A stretch of 46,168 nt of DNA. It comes from Caldilineae bacterium. GTDB lineage: Bacteria; Chloroflexota; Anaerolineae; DUEN01. Under the pieces are notes generated by a model. It saw only the letters and a list, made by a program, of their open reading frames with translations. It ran no database searches and was not told the origin of the DNA. The DNA is taken from assembly GCA_011176545.1 (NCBI GenBank), contig DUEN01000009.1, positions 73,510 through 119,677 on the forward strand. The letters are read 5' to 3'. Shown one piece after another: positions 20,295 through 28,637 of this stretch. Positions within the stretch are counted from its first letter, which is position 1. The number at the start of each line of letters is the position of its first letter. The translations under genes were made by a program, and so were the position numbers.

Positions 20295-23087
20295 ATGACG
20301 ATAGTACAGACGTGTACGAGACGGGCTTCTTTTGTGGAGTCATGGATCCGTCGCCTGTGGACGGATCTGGAGTTGACGGCCAAGATGGCCCTGATCGTGG
20401 TGGTGGCTTTATTGGCGCTAGTGGGGAGCTTTGGCTATCTGGGAGTGAGCGCGACGAAGAGCAACACGCAACAGGCGCTGCAGGAGCGAGTGATCTTGGC
20501 CCAACTGGCCGCTAACCATCTGGATTCTGTCTTCGCTCATATCGAGCGTATGATGGAGAGCATCGCTGCCTTCCTGGCTCCCACCGGGGAATCGCCTGAC
20601 TGGACGGCTGCAGAGCCGCCGGGATGGCACGTGGCTTATCAGCAGCTAAGCCTGTTTAGCCAGCAGATTTTCCTCCTGAACGCCGAAGGCGAGATCGTGT
20701 TGGCCGAACCCGCGTCCCCCACGCCAGACGCGATATCCCTTGCCTCCGTACCATCGATCCAGAACACTTTGCAAACGGGCCGCTTCGCCGTCTCCGGGCT
20801 TATCTCGCTGGCTTCCGGGCAGAATCCTACGGTGTTGGTCAGTGTGCCGATACGGGATGCTGAAGGTAAAGTCAGGGGCGCATTGGCCATCAGCTTGGAT
20901 TTAACCAGCCCCGAGGTGAGCGCCTTCTTGCAGCCAGTGGCCTTGGGGGAAACAGGATACATGGAAGTCGTTGACGACAACGGGGTGATCCTGCTGAGCA
21001 CGCGTCCTGATCGCGTGTTCCAGCAGAGCGATCACAAAGGCAACCTGGCTGGCATGATTCGCGAGGGACAGGCGTTGGTCGCTGTGTGCCACGATTGTCA
21101 TCAGACCTCTCAGGGTGTAGCCCCGCTGCCGGAGGTCATGGCCTTCGCACCGATGACCCGGATAAACTGGGGGGTGGTGGTGCGGCAACATCAGGAGGAG
21201 GCCTTCGCCGCCGCGCGGCAGTTACAAGAGCGCGTCATCCTCCTCGGCGCGGTGGCCCTGCTGATCGCCTTGGTGATGGTCTGGATGATCACCCGAAGCG
21301 TCGTCTCACCCTTGAAGCTCCTTACCGGGGCCGCGCAACGCATCGCCCAGGGTGATCTGGACACCCCCGTCCGTTGTCAGCGGGGCGATGAGATCGGGGT
21401 CCTGGCGGACACCTTCGACCACATGCGCGTCCGGCTGAAAGGGTTCATGGAGGAGATCCAGGCCTGGAATCGGGAGCTGGACCAGCGGGTCCGCGAGCGT
21501 ACCGCGGCCTTGATGGCCGTTCAGGCGGAGGCGCAGCGGGCGCGTGACGATCTGCAGGCCATCATCGACGGTCTGAGCGATGAGCTGGTCGTGGTGGATC
21601 GGGACTTCCGGGTGCGCCTGGCCAACGCTGCCGTGCAGGCGCGCTGGAATCGCCAGGAACCAATGTTGGGCCAGCGCTGTTGGGTTGTGAATCACGATGG
21701 CCGTCCCTGCCAGCCACCCCAATGCGAATGTCCCGTACGCGACGTGATGGAAAAAGGCAGGCCCGTCAGGGTTACTCATTTTCATGAGCAGCAGGGTGGT
21801 GAGGGCTGCTACGTGGACATCGCGGCCTCGCCCTTGTACGATCAACACGGCCATATCACCGGGGTTATCGAATTGTTGCGAGACGTGACGGAGGAGATGA
21901 GGGTGAAGCAGGCGCTGGTCCGCCGGAACCAGGAGCTCTCCGCCCTCAATGCGGTGGCCGCCATCGTCAGCCGCTCCCTTGACCTGCAGGAGATCCTGGA
22001 CACGGCTTTGGATAAGGTCCTGGAGCTGACCGGCGTGGAGGCGGGCGCCATCTTCCTGAAGGATGGCGATCGAGACGATCTGGCGCTTATGGCCCATCGA
22101 GGACTCGAGACCGCCGCCGCGGAGGCCATCCAGGCATGGCTGGCTGCCGGCGGTTGGAGAGGGGTGATGGAGGCGGATCGACCGGTGATCGTGCGCAATG
22201 CGGCCCCCTGCCAGGGAACCGCTGGGACGTCTCATGGCCGCGATGGCCTGTGTTGCCTGGTGTATGTGCCTCTGATCGCTAAAGGGACGGCCCTGGGAAT
22301 CATGTGCGTGGGCACCTGTGAACCTCGCGACCTCGCGGGGGAAGCAGACCTGCTGAAGGCGTTCGGCCGTCAGATCGCTATGGGCGTGGAGAACGCGCTA
22401 CTCTATGCGGACGTGCGGCGTAAGGAGCATCTGCGCGGCGAGCTGCTGAAGAAGATCATCACCGCTCAGGAGGAGGAACGGAAGCGCATCGCCCGGGAGC
22501 TCCACGATGAGACCAGTCAGGCTCTCACCGCGATCGCCATGAACTGTGCCGCCCTGGAGCAGGTCATCCCGGAGGAGCTTGCAGACATCAGGGCGAAACT
22601 CAACATCGTGCGCACCACGGCGGCCCGGAGCCTGCGGAATCTGCGCACGCTCATCTTCGATCTGCGACCCGAAGCGCTGGATGATCTCGGGCTTGAGCTG
22701 GCGATTCGCGGCCATGCCAAGGAACGGTTGGAGGACGCCGGCGTTCACACCCAGGTCAAGGTGGTCAACCTGCCGGATCGTCTCCCCTCGGAGGTGGAGA
22801 CCACCGTCTTCCGCCTGGTTCAGGAAGGGATCACCAACATCGTACGCCATGCCCAGGCCACGGAGGCGCGCATTCACCTGGAGCTCGTGGATGGGCGCCT
22901 GCGGTTACTTGTGGAGGACAACGGCAAGGGGTTCGATCCGCGCAAGATGATGGCGGCAGAGGATGGAAGTGGATGGGGGCTACGTGGTATGATGGAACGG
23001 GTGACATTGTTGGAGGGCGAGATGCGCATCGAGTCGGAGCCAGGTAAAGGGACCCGGATATGGGTGGAAATCCCTTTGGAGGGCTGA
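20295..23087 (+). CDS. Sensor histidine kinase (NarX-like) with extracytoplasmic CxxCH motif
   Basis: 930 residues. Membrane helix 1 is near residues 28-50; an extracytoplasmic Cache-like sensor domain spans about 51-310; membrane helix 2 is near 312-335. A HAMP domain, a PAS domain (about 425-535), a GAF domain (about 550-705), HisKA_3 and HATPase_c follow. The phosphoacceptor is in ARELHDETSQALT (His737). ATPase boxes are ITNIVRHAQA, VEDNGKGFDP and GWGLRGMMERV. The sensor domain contains VAVCHDCHQTS (Cys265, Cys268, His269), a c-type heme attachment motif. The PAS domain carries a cysteine set (Cys462, His467, Cys472, Cys477, Cys479) in RCWVVNHDGRPCQPPQCECP. Both suggest redox or gas sensing. 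It pairs with the response regulator three bases downstream. GAGGAAG precedes the start. Confidence 0.92.
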   Translation: MTIVQTCTRRASFVESWIRRLWTDLELTAKMALIVVVALLALVGSFGYLGVSATKSNTQQALQERVILAQLAANHLDSVFAHIERMMESIAAFLAPTGESPDWTAAEPPGWHVAYQQLSLFSQQIFLLNAEGEIVLAEPASPTPDAISLASVPSIQNTLQTGRFAVSGLISLASGQNPTVLVSVPIRDAEGKVRGALAISLDLTSPEVSAFLQPVALGETGYMEVVDDNGVILLSTRPDRVFQQSDHKGNLAGMIREGQALVAVCHDCHQTSQGVAPLPEVMAFAPMTRINWGVVVRQHQEEAFAAARQLQERVILLGAVALLIALVMVWMITRSVVSPLKLLTGAAQRIAQGDLDTPVRCQRGDEIGVLADTFDHMRVRLKGFMEEIQAWNRELDQRVRERTAALMAVQAEAQRARDDLQAIIDGLSDELVVVDRDFRVRLANAAVQARWNRQEPMLGQRCWVVNHDGRPCQPPQCECPVRDVMEKGRPVRVTHFHEQQGGEGCYVDIAASPLYDQHGHITGVIELLRDVTEEMRVKQALVRRNQELSALNAVAAIVSRSLDLQEILDTALDKVLELTGVEAGAIFLKDGDRDDLALMAHRGLETAAAEAIQAWLAAGGWRGVMEADRPVIVRNAAPCQGTAGTSHGRDGLCCLVYVPLIAKGTALGIMCVGTCEPRDLAGEADLLKAFGRQIAMGVENALLYADVRRKEHLRGELLKKIITAQEEERKRIARELHDETSQALTAIAMNCAALEQVIPEELADIRAKLNIVRTTAARSLRNLRTLIFDLRPEALDDLGLELAIRGHAKERLEDAGVHTQVKVVNLPDRLPSEVETTVFRLVQEGITNIVRHAQATEARIHLELVDGRLRLLVEDNGKGFDPRKMMAAEDGSGWGLRGMMERVTLLEGEMRIESEPGKGTRIWVEIPLEG

Positions 23088-23090
23088 GCT

Positions 23091-23756
23091 ATGCCTGCGA
23101 TTCGTGTGTTGATCGCGGACGACCATGGCATCGTCCGAGCGGGGATTCGATCGCTGTTGGAGTCCTGTGAGGATATCGAGGTGGTGGGGGAGGCTGCCGA
23201 CGGCTGGGAGGCTATAGAGCAAGCCATCCGCCTTCGCCCCGATGTGGTGCTCATGGACATCGCCATGCCGAGGTTGCGCGGCGTGGAGGCCACATACGAG
23301 ATCCGCCAGAGGCTGCCTCGGGTTCGGGTGTTGGCCCTCACTGTGCACGATCGCGAGGAATACTTCTTCGCCATGCTCAAGGCGGGAGGCTCCGGGTACG
23401 TCCTCAAGGAGGGCGAGCCCGAAGAGTTGCTCGCGGCCATTCGGGCGGCTTATCGGGGTGACGCCTACCTCTCACCGGCCGTCACCAGGGCCATCCTCGA
23501 CGACTATCTGGGGCGTCAGGGCGAGCAGTTGACACATGACGATGATCGATTGACCCTACGCCAGAAGGAAGTGCTGCAGCTGGTCGTGGAGGGGAAGAGC
23601 ACCCGGGAGATCGCCGAGATCCTCTGCCTCAGCGTGAAGACCGTGGAAAAGCATCGCTCCAATATCATGAGGAAGCTGGGGTTGCAAAACTGGCGTGAGC
23701 TCATGAGGTATGCCGTGCGTAAAGGATTGATCGAGTTAGAGCTGGATGAGCCATAA
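23091..23756 (+). CDS. NarL/FixJ-type response regulator
   Basis: 221 residues. The receiver domain shows the acidic pair in VLIADDHGIVRAG, the phosphoacceptor Asp in DVVLMDIAMPRLRG (about residue 57), the switch Thr in VLALTVHD and the conserved Lys in GYVLKEGE. The C-terminal LuxR-type helix-turn-helix is LTLRQKEVLQLVVEGKSTREIAEILCLSVKTVEKHR in wording (LTLRQKEVLQLVVEGKS, then SVKTVEKHRSNIMRKLG). It is cognate to the upstream kinase by position (three-base gap). Its targets are unknown; the split-Soret cytochrome gene just downstream is an obvious candidate. Identification as a regulator of this class is secure. Confidence 0.95.
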   Translation: MPAIRVLIADDHGIVRAGIRSLLESCEDIEVVGEAADGWEAIEQAIRLRPDVVLMDIAMPRLRGVEATYEIRQRLPRVRVLALTVHDREEYFFAMLKAGGSGYVLKEGEPEELLAAIRAAYRGDAYLSPAVTRAILDDYLGRQGEQLTHDDDRLTLRQKEVLQLVVEGKSTREIAEILCLSVKTVEKHRSNIMRKLGLQNWRELMRYAVRKGLIELELDEP

Positions 23757-23820
23757 GGTCTGGGCAGCATAGGCTTGCTTGATCCTGACGCTCATCGTGG
23801 AATAGAGAGCACGACCCTCC

Positions 23821-23848
23821 GTAGGGGCGACCGGCCGGTCGCCCCTAC
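23821..23848. repeat. 28-bp perfect palindromic repeat, intergenic copy
   Basis: Arms GTAGGGGCGACCGG and CCGGTCGCCCCTAC form a perfect palindrome downstream of the response regulator. It shares the GTAGGGGC...GCCCCTAC ends with the other copies but has a different core. As RNA it would fold into a tight hairpin and could help end the two-component transcript. Confidence 0.85.
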
Positions 23849-23856
23849 ATTGTGCG

Positions 23857-23884
23857 TTGTCCATATATTTCTGTCGTGTATGCT
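23857..23884 (+). promoter_or_regulatory. Promoter-like pair before a structured transcript
   Basis: TTGTCC (23857-23862), a 16-bp spacer and TATGCT (23879-23884) would start a transcript near 23891. That transcript would contain no gene before the terminator at 23979. Weak consensus match. Confidence 0.35.
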
Positions 23885-23890
23885 AATATG

Positions 23891-24011
23891 AGCGTATCCT
23901 GAAGGCTTGACGCGCTTCAGAGGCTTAAAGTCACTCTCGCCTGCCGCCAGCCCGGCGGCGGGAAGTCCTTCCTCAGATGGGGCACGCTTTCGCGCGTGCC
24001 CCTTTTGTTTT
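23891..24011 (+). ncRNA. Candidate small structured RNA or leader (unknown family)
   Basis: The predicted transcript of about 120 nt has a first hairpin (CTGAAG ... CTTCAG near 23899-23920), a strong GC stem (CCTGCCGCC, AGCCC, GGCGGCGGG near 23940-23962) and then an intrinsic terminator. No known riboswitch consensus (TPP, cobalamin, SAM, purine, glycine, c-di-GMP, fluoride) was recognised. It could be a free small RNA or an attenuator ahead of the split-Soret cytochrome. The evidence is structure by eye only. Confidence 0.3.
23979..24011 (+). terminator. Strong intrinsic terminator
   Basis: GGGGCACGC, a six-base loop, GCGTGCCCC and then TTTTGTTTT give a nine-pair GC stem with a T-tail, a textbook Rho-independent terminator on the plus strand. 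Confidence 0.85.
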
Positions 24012-24119
24012 GCAGGGAGAACCCGGGGCTAAAACGGGGTGGTGATAAGCGCCGGCTCTCGCGCTTTGTGGTCGAATAGGGTCACGCTGTCGCCTGAACG
24101 GGGGCGCCTCCCCCTACTT

Positions 24120-24139
24120 CATGGGGGGTATCCCCCATG
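24120..24139 (+). other. GC-rich leader hairpin before the split-Soret cytochrome
   Basis: CATGGGGG, loop GTAT, CCCCCATG form a perfect eight-pair hairpin 72 bp before the start codon. The G run could also pair with CCCCC at 24108-24114, so alternative folds are possible. No T-run follows. Confidence 0.4.
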
Positions 24140-24173
24140 CCAAATTCATGACGATCTTGTAGAGTATTCGGTG

Positions 24174-24188
24174 GTGATTCGATATCAC
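24174..24188. promoter_or_regulatory. Small inverted repeat near a weak promoter, possible operator
   Basis: GTGAT, five bases, ATCAC lie 22 bp before the cytochrome start and overlap a possible -10 (GATATC at 24181-24186, 18 bp after TTGTAG). It could be a site for the upstream response regulator, but a five-base arm is short and may be chance. Confidence 0.25.
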
Positions 24189-24210
24189 AGTAAACCAGGA
24201 GGTGACCATT

Positions 24211-25143
24211 ATGGCAGACCCAAAGGCGGGAAAGAGACAGCGAAGAGGCCGGGAAGGCTTATCACGAAGGGAATTCCTGGCTGGAGCTGTCATCGGGGCC
24301 GGCGCTGTCAGCCTGTTCTCGTGCGCTCAGGGCCAGTTCATGGTCCCCGCGCCGGAGTCGGCCGCGGCGGAGGAGACCCCCTGCCCCGAGGCGAAGACGG
24401 AGATCAAAGAGGTCGTCAAGGAGGTCCCGCAGGAGGTTCCTGAGTGGCCGTGGCCGTATGTGAAGTTGGACCCGGAGATGATCCGGAAGAAGGGCCATCT
24501 GGGATACTATAAGGCGCATTGTTGTTATGGGGCCTTCTGGGCGATCATCGATTCGCTGAGGGAGGAGATTGGATTCCCGTACACCCAGATCCCCGCGGAG
24601 ATGATGATCTATGGCGCGGGCGGTGTCGCGGGCTGGGGGACTTTGTGTGGAGCGCTGAACGGCGCCTTCGCCGCGATCAACCTGGTCACGGACGAGAAGA
24701 CCTGCAAGAAGATCGTCCATGAGTTGATGGGATGGTACACCGAGACTCCCCTCCCAACCGAGATCAGCAATCAATACGCTGTTGAGCATGCCTTCCTGGT
24801 CGAGGAGTATAAGTCCGATGAGGCCCTAGCTCAGAGTGTGGCTGGGTCCCCGCTGTGCCATGTCTCCGTCACCAAGTGGTGCCAGGCATCAGGCTACGCC
24901 TCGGGATCCCCTGAACGGAGTGAACGTTGCGGCCGGTTGACCGGAGATGTGGCGGCGCGAGCGGTGGAGTTGCTGAATCAGTACATAGACAACGCGTTTG
25001 AGCCGACCTTTGAGCTGCCAGCCGGGACGACAGCCTGCAGGGCCTGCCACTTCAAGGGCAAGGACTACGATCAGGGGCAGTTCACGCGAGGCAAGATGGA
25101 CTGCCTGCAATGCCATGAGCCGCACGGATCGCATGGGGAGTGA
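24211..25143 (+). CDS. Tat-exported split-Soret-type cytochrome c (C_GCAxxG_C_C family)
   Basis: About 310 residues. The twin-arginine signal is SRREFLAGAVIGAGAVSLFSC, with a possible lipobox Cys at its end. The mature part shows the cysteine-rich C_GCAxxG_C_C layout (HCCYGAFWAI, then GAGGVAGWGTLCGALNGAFA, then CHVSVTKWC). Near the C-terminus are two c-type heme motifs, CRACH and CLQCH, followed by a His-rich tail. Split-Soret cytochromes are dimeric multiheme proteins known from sulfate reducers; their physiological role is unclear. Export folded through Tat is consistent with the bound redox centres. The start at 24211 is chosen over a GTG at 24202 because the latter overlaps the AGGAGGTGA ribosome site. 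It lies downstream of the heme-motif kinase and its regulator. Confidence 0.88.
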   Translation: MADPKAGKRQRRGREGLSRREFLAGAVIGAGAVSLFSCAQGQFMVPAPESAAAEETPCPEAKTEIKEVVKEVPQEVPEWPWPYVKLDPEMIRKKGHLGYYKAHCCYGAFWAIIDSLREEIGFPYTQIPAEMMIYGAGGVAGWGTLCGALNGAFAAINLVTDEKTCKKIVHELMGWYTETPLPTEISNQYAVEHAFLVEEYKSDEALAQSVAGSPLCHVSVTKWCQASGYASGSPERSERCGRLTGDVAARAVELLNQYIDNAFEPTFELPAGTTACRACHFKGKDYDQGQFTRGKMDCLQCHEPHGSHGE

Positions 25144-25144
25144 G

Positions 25145-25170
25145 ACGGATCCCTCGCGATCCGTTCTTCT
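25145..25170 (+). terminator. Intrinsic terminator after the split-Soret cytochrome
   Basis: ACGGATC, loop CCTCGC, GATCCGT and then TCTTCTC begin one base after the stop codon. The seven-pair stem and pyrimidine tail suggest termination. Confidence 0.6.
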
Positions 25171-25217
25171 CAACCTCTACGTCGATCGTTAATCCTGGCG
25201 AACGCATGGATATGCGG

Positions 25218-25253
25218 AACGGCTGCCGTGGATGGGAGACGGCAGCCGTTTTC
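25218..25253 (+). terminator. Second intrinsic terminator
   Basis: AACGGCTGCCGT, a nine-base loop, ACGGCAGCCGTT and then TTTCG give a perfect 12-pair stem, 75 bp after the cytochrome stop. Confidence 0.7.
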
Positions 25254-25290
25254 GCGTCTCCGCTCCCTAGACTTCCCACTTTCGCCCGCT

Positions 25291-25319
25291 TTGTCAGGCC
25301 CATGGGAGTATGGTAGAAT
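25291..25319 (+). promoter_or_regulatory. Sigma70-type promoter of the lipid kinase-TerC-xseAB-DUF212 operon
   Basis: TTGTCA (25291-25296), an exact 17-bp spacer and TAGAAT (25314-25319) lie 67 bp before the start codon. This is the best consensus-like promoter in the window outside the nos island. Confidence 0.6.
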
Positions 25320-25386
25320 CCCTCGACCATCGGTGAGGACGGATGGTTATCGGCCCTCTTCGGCTCCTTGAACAACGCGGGGCAAC

Positions 25387-26376
25387 ATGAAAGCGATTCT
25401 CATCCACAATCCGAGTGCTGGCTCCGGGCGCGCCGCCGAGGATATCGATCAGGTGGTGGGGATGCTGCACCGGCGCGGCTGGATTGTGGAGGTACGGGAG
25501 ACGCAGCGGGCCGGGGATGCAGCGGATCTGGCTCGCGAGGCGGTCGAGGCCGGCTGTGAGATGGCGTTAGTGGCCGGCGGAGATGGCACGATCGGCTCCG
25601 CCATTCAGGGCTTGGCCGGGTCGCATACGGCGTTGGGGGTGTTACCCACCGGGACCGGCAACGTGCTGGCGAGGCAACTGGGGATGCCCGTGCCTCGCCC
25701 GCTTCAGTCCAGCGTCCTGCGTCAGGCCGTCGAGTTGATCCTGGCTGGGGAGCCCCGCTGGGTGGATCTAGGCCTTCTGGTCAACGCGGCCACAGGGGAG
25801 AAGGGGCGCTATTTTCTATGTTGGGCTGGCATCGGCATTGATGCCGCCATCACGCATGAGGTGGAGTTGTTCCCACAGCTCAAGCGCCGCCTAGGATTCG
25901 GGGCGTTTATCCTCTCAGCGCTTCACGTCCTGCGTCACTACGCGGGCACACGTGTGGAACTCATCGTCGATGGGAGGAGGGTGCCCCCTCGCCGTATGGT
26001 ATTGGCCGTGGCCAGCAACATGGAACTCTATGCCGGGTTCCTTCACATCTCCCCAGATGCGCGCCTCGATGATGGCCTTTTGGATTTCAGTTGCTTTCAC
26101 GGGGATCGGTGGTTTGACACGATCTACCATGGTCTGATCATCCTGCTGCGTCGTCACGTTCGCGACCCGCGAGTCAGTATGTATCGCGCACGCATGGTCG
26201 AGATCAACACGGCACGCCCGTTGCCGGTGCACATAGACGCTGAGCCTTTCGGGGCCACGCCAGCGCACATCAAGGTGGTGCCGCGCGCTCTGCGTCTGAT
26301 CATCCCCCCGACCGCGCCTGCCAGCATCCTGGTCCAACCCACGAGGCAAGAGGGGGTGCGCGTTCATGTCCAATGA
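25387..26376 (+). CDS. Diacylglycerol kinase-family lipid kinase
   Basis: 329 residues, matching the DagK/YegS/BmrU family. HNPSAGSGRA at the N-terminus and the nucleotide-binding GGDGT in LVAGGDGTIGSAIQG (about residue 61) are diagnostic, with LPTGTGNVLARQLG following. The C-terminal half carries the beta-sandwich blocks (VLAVASNMELYAGFLHISPDARLDDGLLD in parts, and HIDAEPFG). It phosphorylates a membrane lipid such as diacylglycerol at the cytoplasmic face. It is the first gene of the operon, with its own promoter, and overlaps the TerC-like gene by 11 bases. Confidence 0.93.
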   Translation: MKAILIHNPSAGSGRAAEDIDQVVGMLHRRGWIVEVRETQRAGDAADLAREAVEAGCEMALVAGGDGTIGSAIQGLAGSHTALGVLPTGTGNVLARQLGMPVPRPLQSSVLRQAVELILAGEPRWVDLGLLVNAATGEKGRYFLCWAGIGIDAAITHEVELFPQLKRRLGFGAFILSALHVLRHYAGTRVELIVDGRRVPPRRMVLAVASNMELYAGFLHISPDARLDDGLLDFSCFHGDRWFDTIYHGLIILLRRHVRDPRVSMYRARMVEINTARPLPVHIDAEPFGATPAHIKVVPRALRLIIPPTAPASILVQPTRQEGVRVHVQ

Positions 26377-27355
26377 GATTATCCTGTGGGGTGTCTTTAA
26401 CCTGTTTGTACTGATCATGCTGGCCCTCGATTTGGGCGTCTTTCACCGCAAGTCGCATACTATTGAAGTAAAAGAAGCTCTGTTATGGAGCGCCTTCTGG
26501 ATCATCCTGGCGCTCCTCTTCAATCTGGGGATCTATCTCTGGCACGGGTCTCGTGCCGCGTTGGAGTTTCTGACCGGCTATCTCATCGAGAAATCACTGA
26601 GCATCGATAACATCTTCGTCTTCCTGATGATCTTCTCCTATTTCGGCGTGCCCCCGTTACACCAGTACCGGGTGCTCTTCCTGGGGATTCTGGGCGCGCT
26701 GATCGCTCGAGGTATCTTCATCGCTGCAGGCGTGACCCTTATCGAAAAGTTCCATTGGACCATTTACATCTTCGGTATTTTCCTGGTCTTTACTGGCATC
26801 AAGATGGGACTTCAGAAAGAGAAGGAGATCCACCCAGAAGCAAATCCAGTGATCAGGCTGTTCAAGCGTTTCCTGCCGGTCACGGATCGATACGAGGGTG
26901 GGCGATTTTTCGTAAGAAAGAATGGGAAGTACCTGGCCACGCCGTTATTTATCACCCTGCTGGTCATCGAAAGCACGGATGTCATGTTCGCCGTGGACTC
27001 GATCCCTGCTATCCTAGCGGTCACGCTGGATCCCTTCATCGTGTATACCTCCAACGTGTTTGCCATCCTGGGATTGCGGGCCCTCTACTTCGCGTTGGCA
27101 GGGCTTATGCAACTGTTTCACCACCTTCATTATGGGCTCTCCCTCATCCTCGTCTTCGTCGGGGTCAAGATGCTGATCGCGGACTTCTACAAGGTGCCCA
27201 TCGGCGTGGCACTGGGAGTGGTGGCTGGGGTCCTGGCTATCTCCATCGTGACCTCCCTCATCTGGCCTCGTCGTGAGGCGCGGGTGCCTCAATATGGCTC
27301 CTACGCGGCGGCCAACCCAGGGCCCTCTTCCTCTCAAGGGCAGGGCCGCTCATGA
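26366..27355 (+). CDS. TerC/Alx-family integral membrane protein
   Basis: 329 residues with about nine membrane helices. Family signatures are IEKSLSIDNIFVFLMIFSYF (acidic residues inside helices), VIESTDVMFAVDSIPAILAV and SNVFAILGLRALYFALAGL. Family members such as Alx/MeeY export manganese, and others were named for tellurite resistance. The Asp in SIDN and the Asp pair in STDVMFAVDS are likely metal ligands. No yybP-ykoY manganese riboswitch can precede it because it starts inside the lipid-kinase gene. Family assignment is secure; the metal is an inference. Confidence 0.92.
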   Translation: MSNEIILWGVFNLFVLIMLALDLGVFHRKSHTIEVKEALLWSAFWIILALLFNLGIYLWHGSRAALEFLTGYLIEKSLSIDNIFVFLMIFSYFGVPPLHQYRVLFLGILGALIARGIFIAAGVTLIEKFHWTIYIFGIFLVFTGIKMGLQKEKEIHPEANPVIRLFKRFLPVTDRYEGGRFFVRKNGKYLATPLFITLLVIESTDVMFAVDSIPAILAVTLDPFIVYTSNVFAILGLRALYFALAGLMQLFHHLHYGLSLILVFVGVKMLIADFYKVPIGVALGVVAGVLAISIVTSLIWPRREARVPQYGSYAAANPGPSSSQGQGRS

Positions 27356-27395
27356 GTTATCGTTGGCAAATCGCCTGTCTGGGATAGGGCTCCTG

Positions 27396-28637
27396 ATGCA
27401 GCTCCCTGTCTACACCGTCTCACAACTGACCAGCTATATCAAAGGGCTGTTCCTCCAGGATGAGGTGCTCCAGGATGTATGGGTGGAGGGGGAGGTCAGC
27501 AACTTCTCCCGTGCAGCCTCCGGACATCGCTATTTCACGTTGAAGGATGCTGACGCCGCCCTGCATTGCGTCATGTGGCGCCATCAGGCCGTGCAGCTCA
27601 CACGGGAGCCACAAGATGGGGATGCCGTATTGGCGCATGGTTACCTCTCGGTCTATGAGCCCAGGGGCCTCTATCAACTCTACGTGGATTTCATCCAGCC
27701 GGCCGGGTTGGGAAAGCTCTACCTGGAGTTCGAAGCCCTGAAGGCGCGGCTGGAGGCCGAGGGCCTCTTCGCCTCGGATCGCAAGCGTCCCATCCCGCCC
27801 TGGCCCCGGCGGATCGGTGTGGTCACCTCGGCTGACGCGGCCGCGCTACGGGACATCCTGCGCACCCTGGCCGCCCGCTATCCGCTGGTCGAGGTGGTCC
27901 TGGCCAGCACCCTGGTGCAGGGGGCGGAGGCGCCGCCTCAGATCGTGGAGGCCATCGTGGCCTTAAATCGCTGGTCGGAGGAGCGGGAGCCCATCGATGT
28001 GTTGATTCTGGCGCGTGGTGGGGGCAGTCTGGAGGAGCTATGGGCCTTCAATGATGAGCGCGTCGTCCGCGCCATCGTCGCCTCGCGCATCCCGGTGATC
28101 AGTGGTGTGGGGCATGAGACCGATTTCACCCTGGCCGATTTCGCGGCTGATCGCCGTGCGCCCACGCCCACCGGCGCGGCCATGATGGCCGTCCCAGACG
28201 CGCGTGAGCTATCTCGGCGGATCGCCGAGTGGCGCGAGCGGCTCATCGCCTTAATCTCCGCGCGGCTGGCGGAGGAACGCCAGCGGGTCGAGCGGTTAAC
28301 GCGCGAGCTGCAACGCACCTCGCCGGCGATCATGATCGCCGAGCGTCGGCAGCGCGTGGATGAGCTCTCCCGCGCACTGGGGGTCCAGATGCAGCATCTG
28401 ATCGCCTTACGCCGGGCTCAGGTGGAGGGGATGCGCGCCCGACTGGAGGGGTTGAACCCCATGGGCGTGCTGCAACGTGGCTACGCCATCGTGCGGCGGG
28501 CGGATTCGGGAAAGGTGATTCGCTCCGTCCAACAGGTGTCGCAGGGCCTGCCCTTGCGAGTGCGAGTGATGGACGGGGAGTTTGGCGTGCTCGTGGATCA
28601 TGATCATCTGGGAGGACAAGAGGGTGAAGATGGGTGA
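27396..28637 (+). CDS. xseA: Exodeoxyribonuclease VII large subunit
   Basis: About 413 residues, normal for XseA, which with XseB degrades single-stranded DNA from both ends to acid-soluble oligonucleotides. The OB-fold N-domain is visible as VWVEGEVSNFSRAASGHRYF and LKDADAALHCVMWR. The catalytic core shows RIGVVTSADAAALRDIL, LARGGGSLEELWAFNDE and ISGVGHETDFTLADFAAD. The C-terminus ends with GYAIVRRADSGKVI. The start at MQLPVYTV is chosen because it matches the family N-terminus; an upstream in-frame extension overlaps TerC. It overlaps xseB by eight bases. Confidence 0.96.
   Translation: MQLPVYTVSQLTSYIKGLFLQDEVLQDVWVEGEVSNFSRAASGHRYFTLKDADAALHCVMWRHQAVQLTREPQDGDAVLAHGYLSVYEPRGLYQLYVDFIQPAGLGKLYLEFEALKARLEAEGLFASDRKRPIPPWPRRIGVVTSADAAALRDILRTLAARYPLVEVVLASTLVQGAEAPPQIVEAIVALNRWSEEREPIDVLILARGGGSLEELWAFNDERVVRAIVASRIPVISGVGHETDFTLADFAADRRAPTPTGAAMMAVPDARELSRRIAEWRERLIALISARLAEERQRVERLTRELQRTSPAIMIAERRQRVDELSRALGVQMQHLIALRRAQVEGMRARLEGLNPMGVLQRGYAIVRRADSGKVIRSVQQVSQGLPLRVRVMDGEFGVLVDHDHLGGQEGEDG

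Larger units (their letters stand above)
23757..24210 (+). other. 454-bp gene-free stretch with repeat, promoter-like and hairpin elements
   Basis: No credible gene is visible. In order it holds a 28-bp palindrome (23821), a promoter-like pair (23857-23884), stem-forming sequence, a strong intrinsic terminator (23979-24011), G/C-rich inverted repeats, a CATGGGGG/CCCCCATG hairpin (24120) and the ribosome site of the split-Soret cytochrome (AGGAGGTGA at 24197-24205). Confidence 0.7.

Noticed and set aside
24039-24443. Plus-strand frame overlapping the start of the split-Soret cytochrome
   Set aside because: It runs out of frame through the Tat signal and has no family resemblance; the cytochrome frame is clearly the coding one.
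26200-26365. Manganese (yybP-ykoY) riboswitch ahead of the TerC-like gene
   Set aside because: The gene starts inside the upstream lipid-kinase frame, leaving no leader; no consensus was seen.
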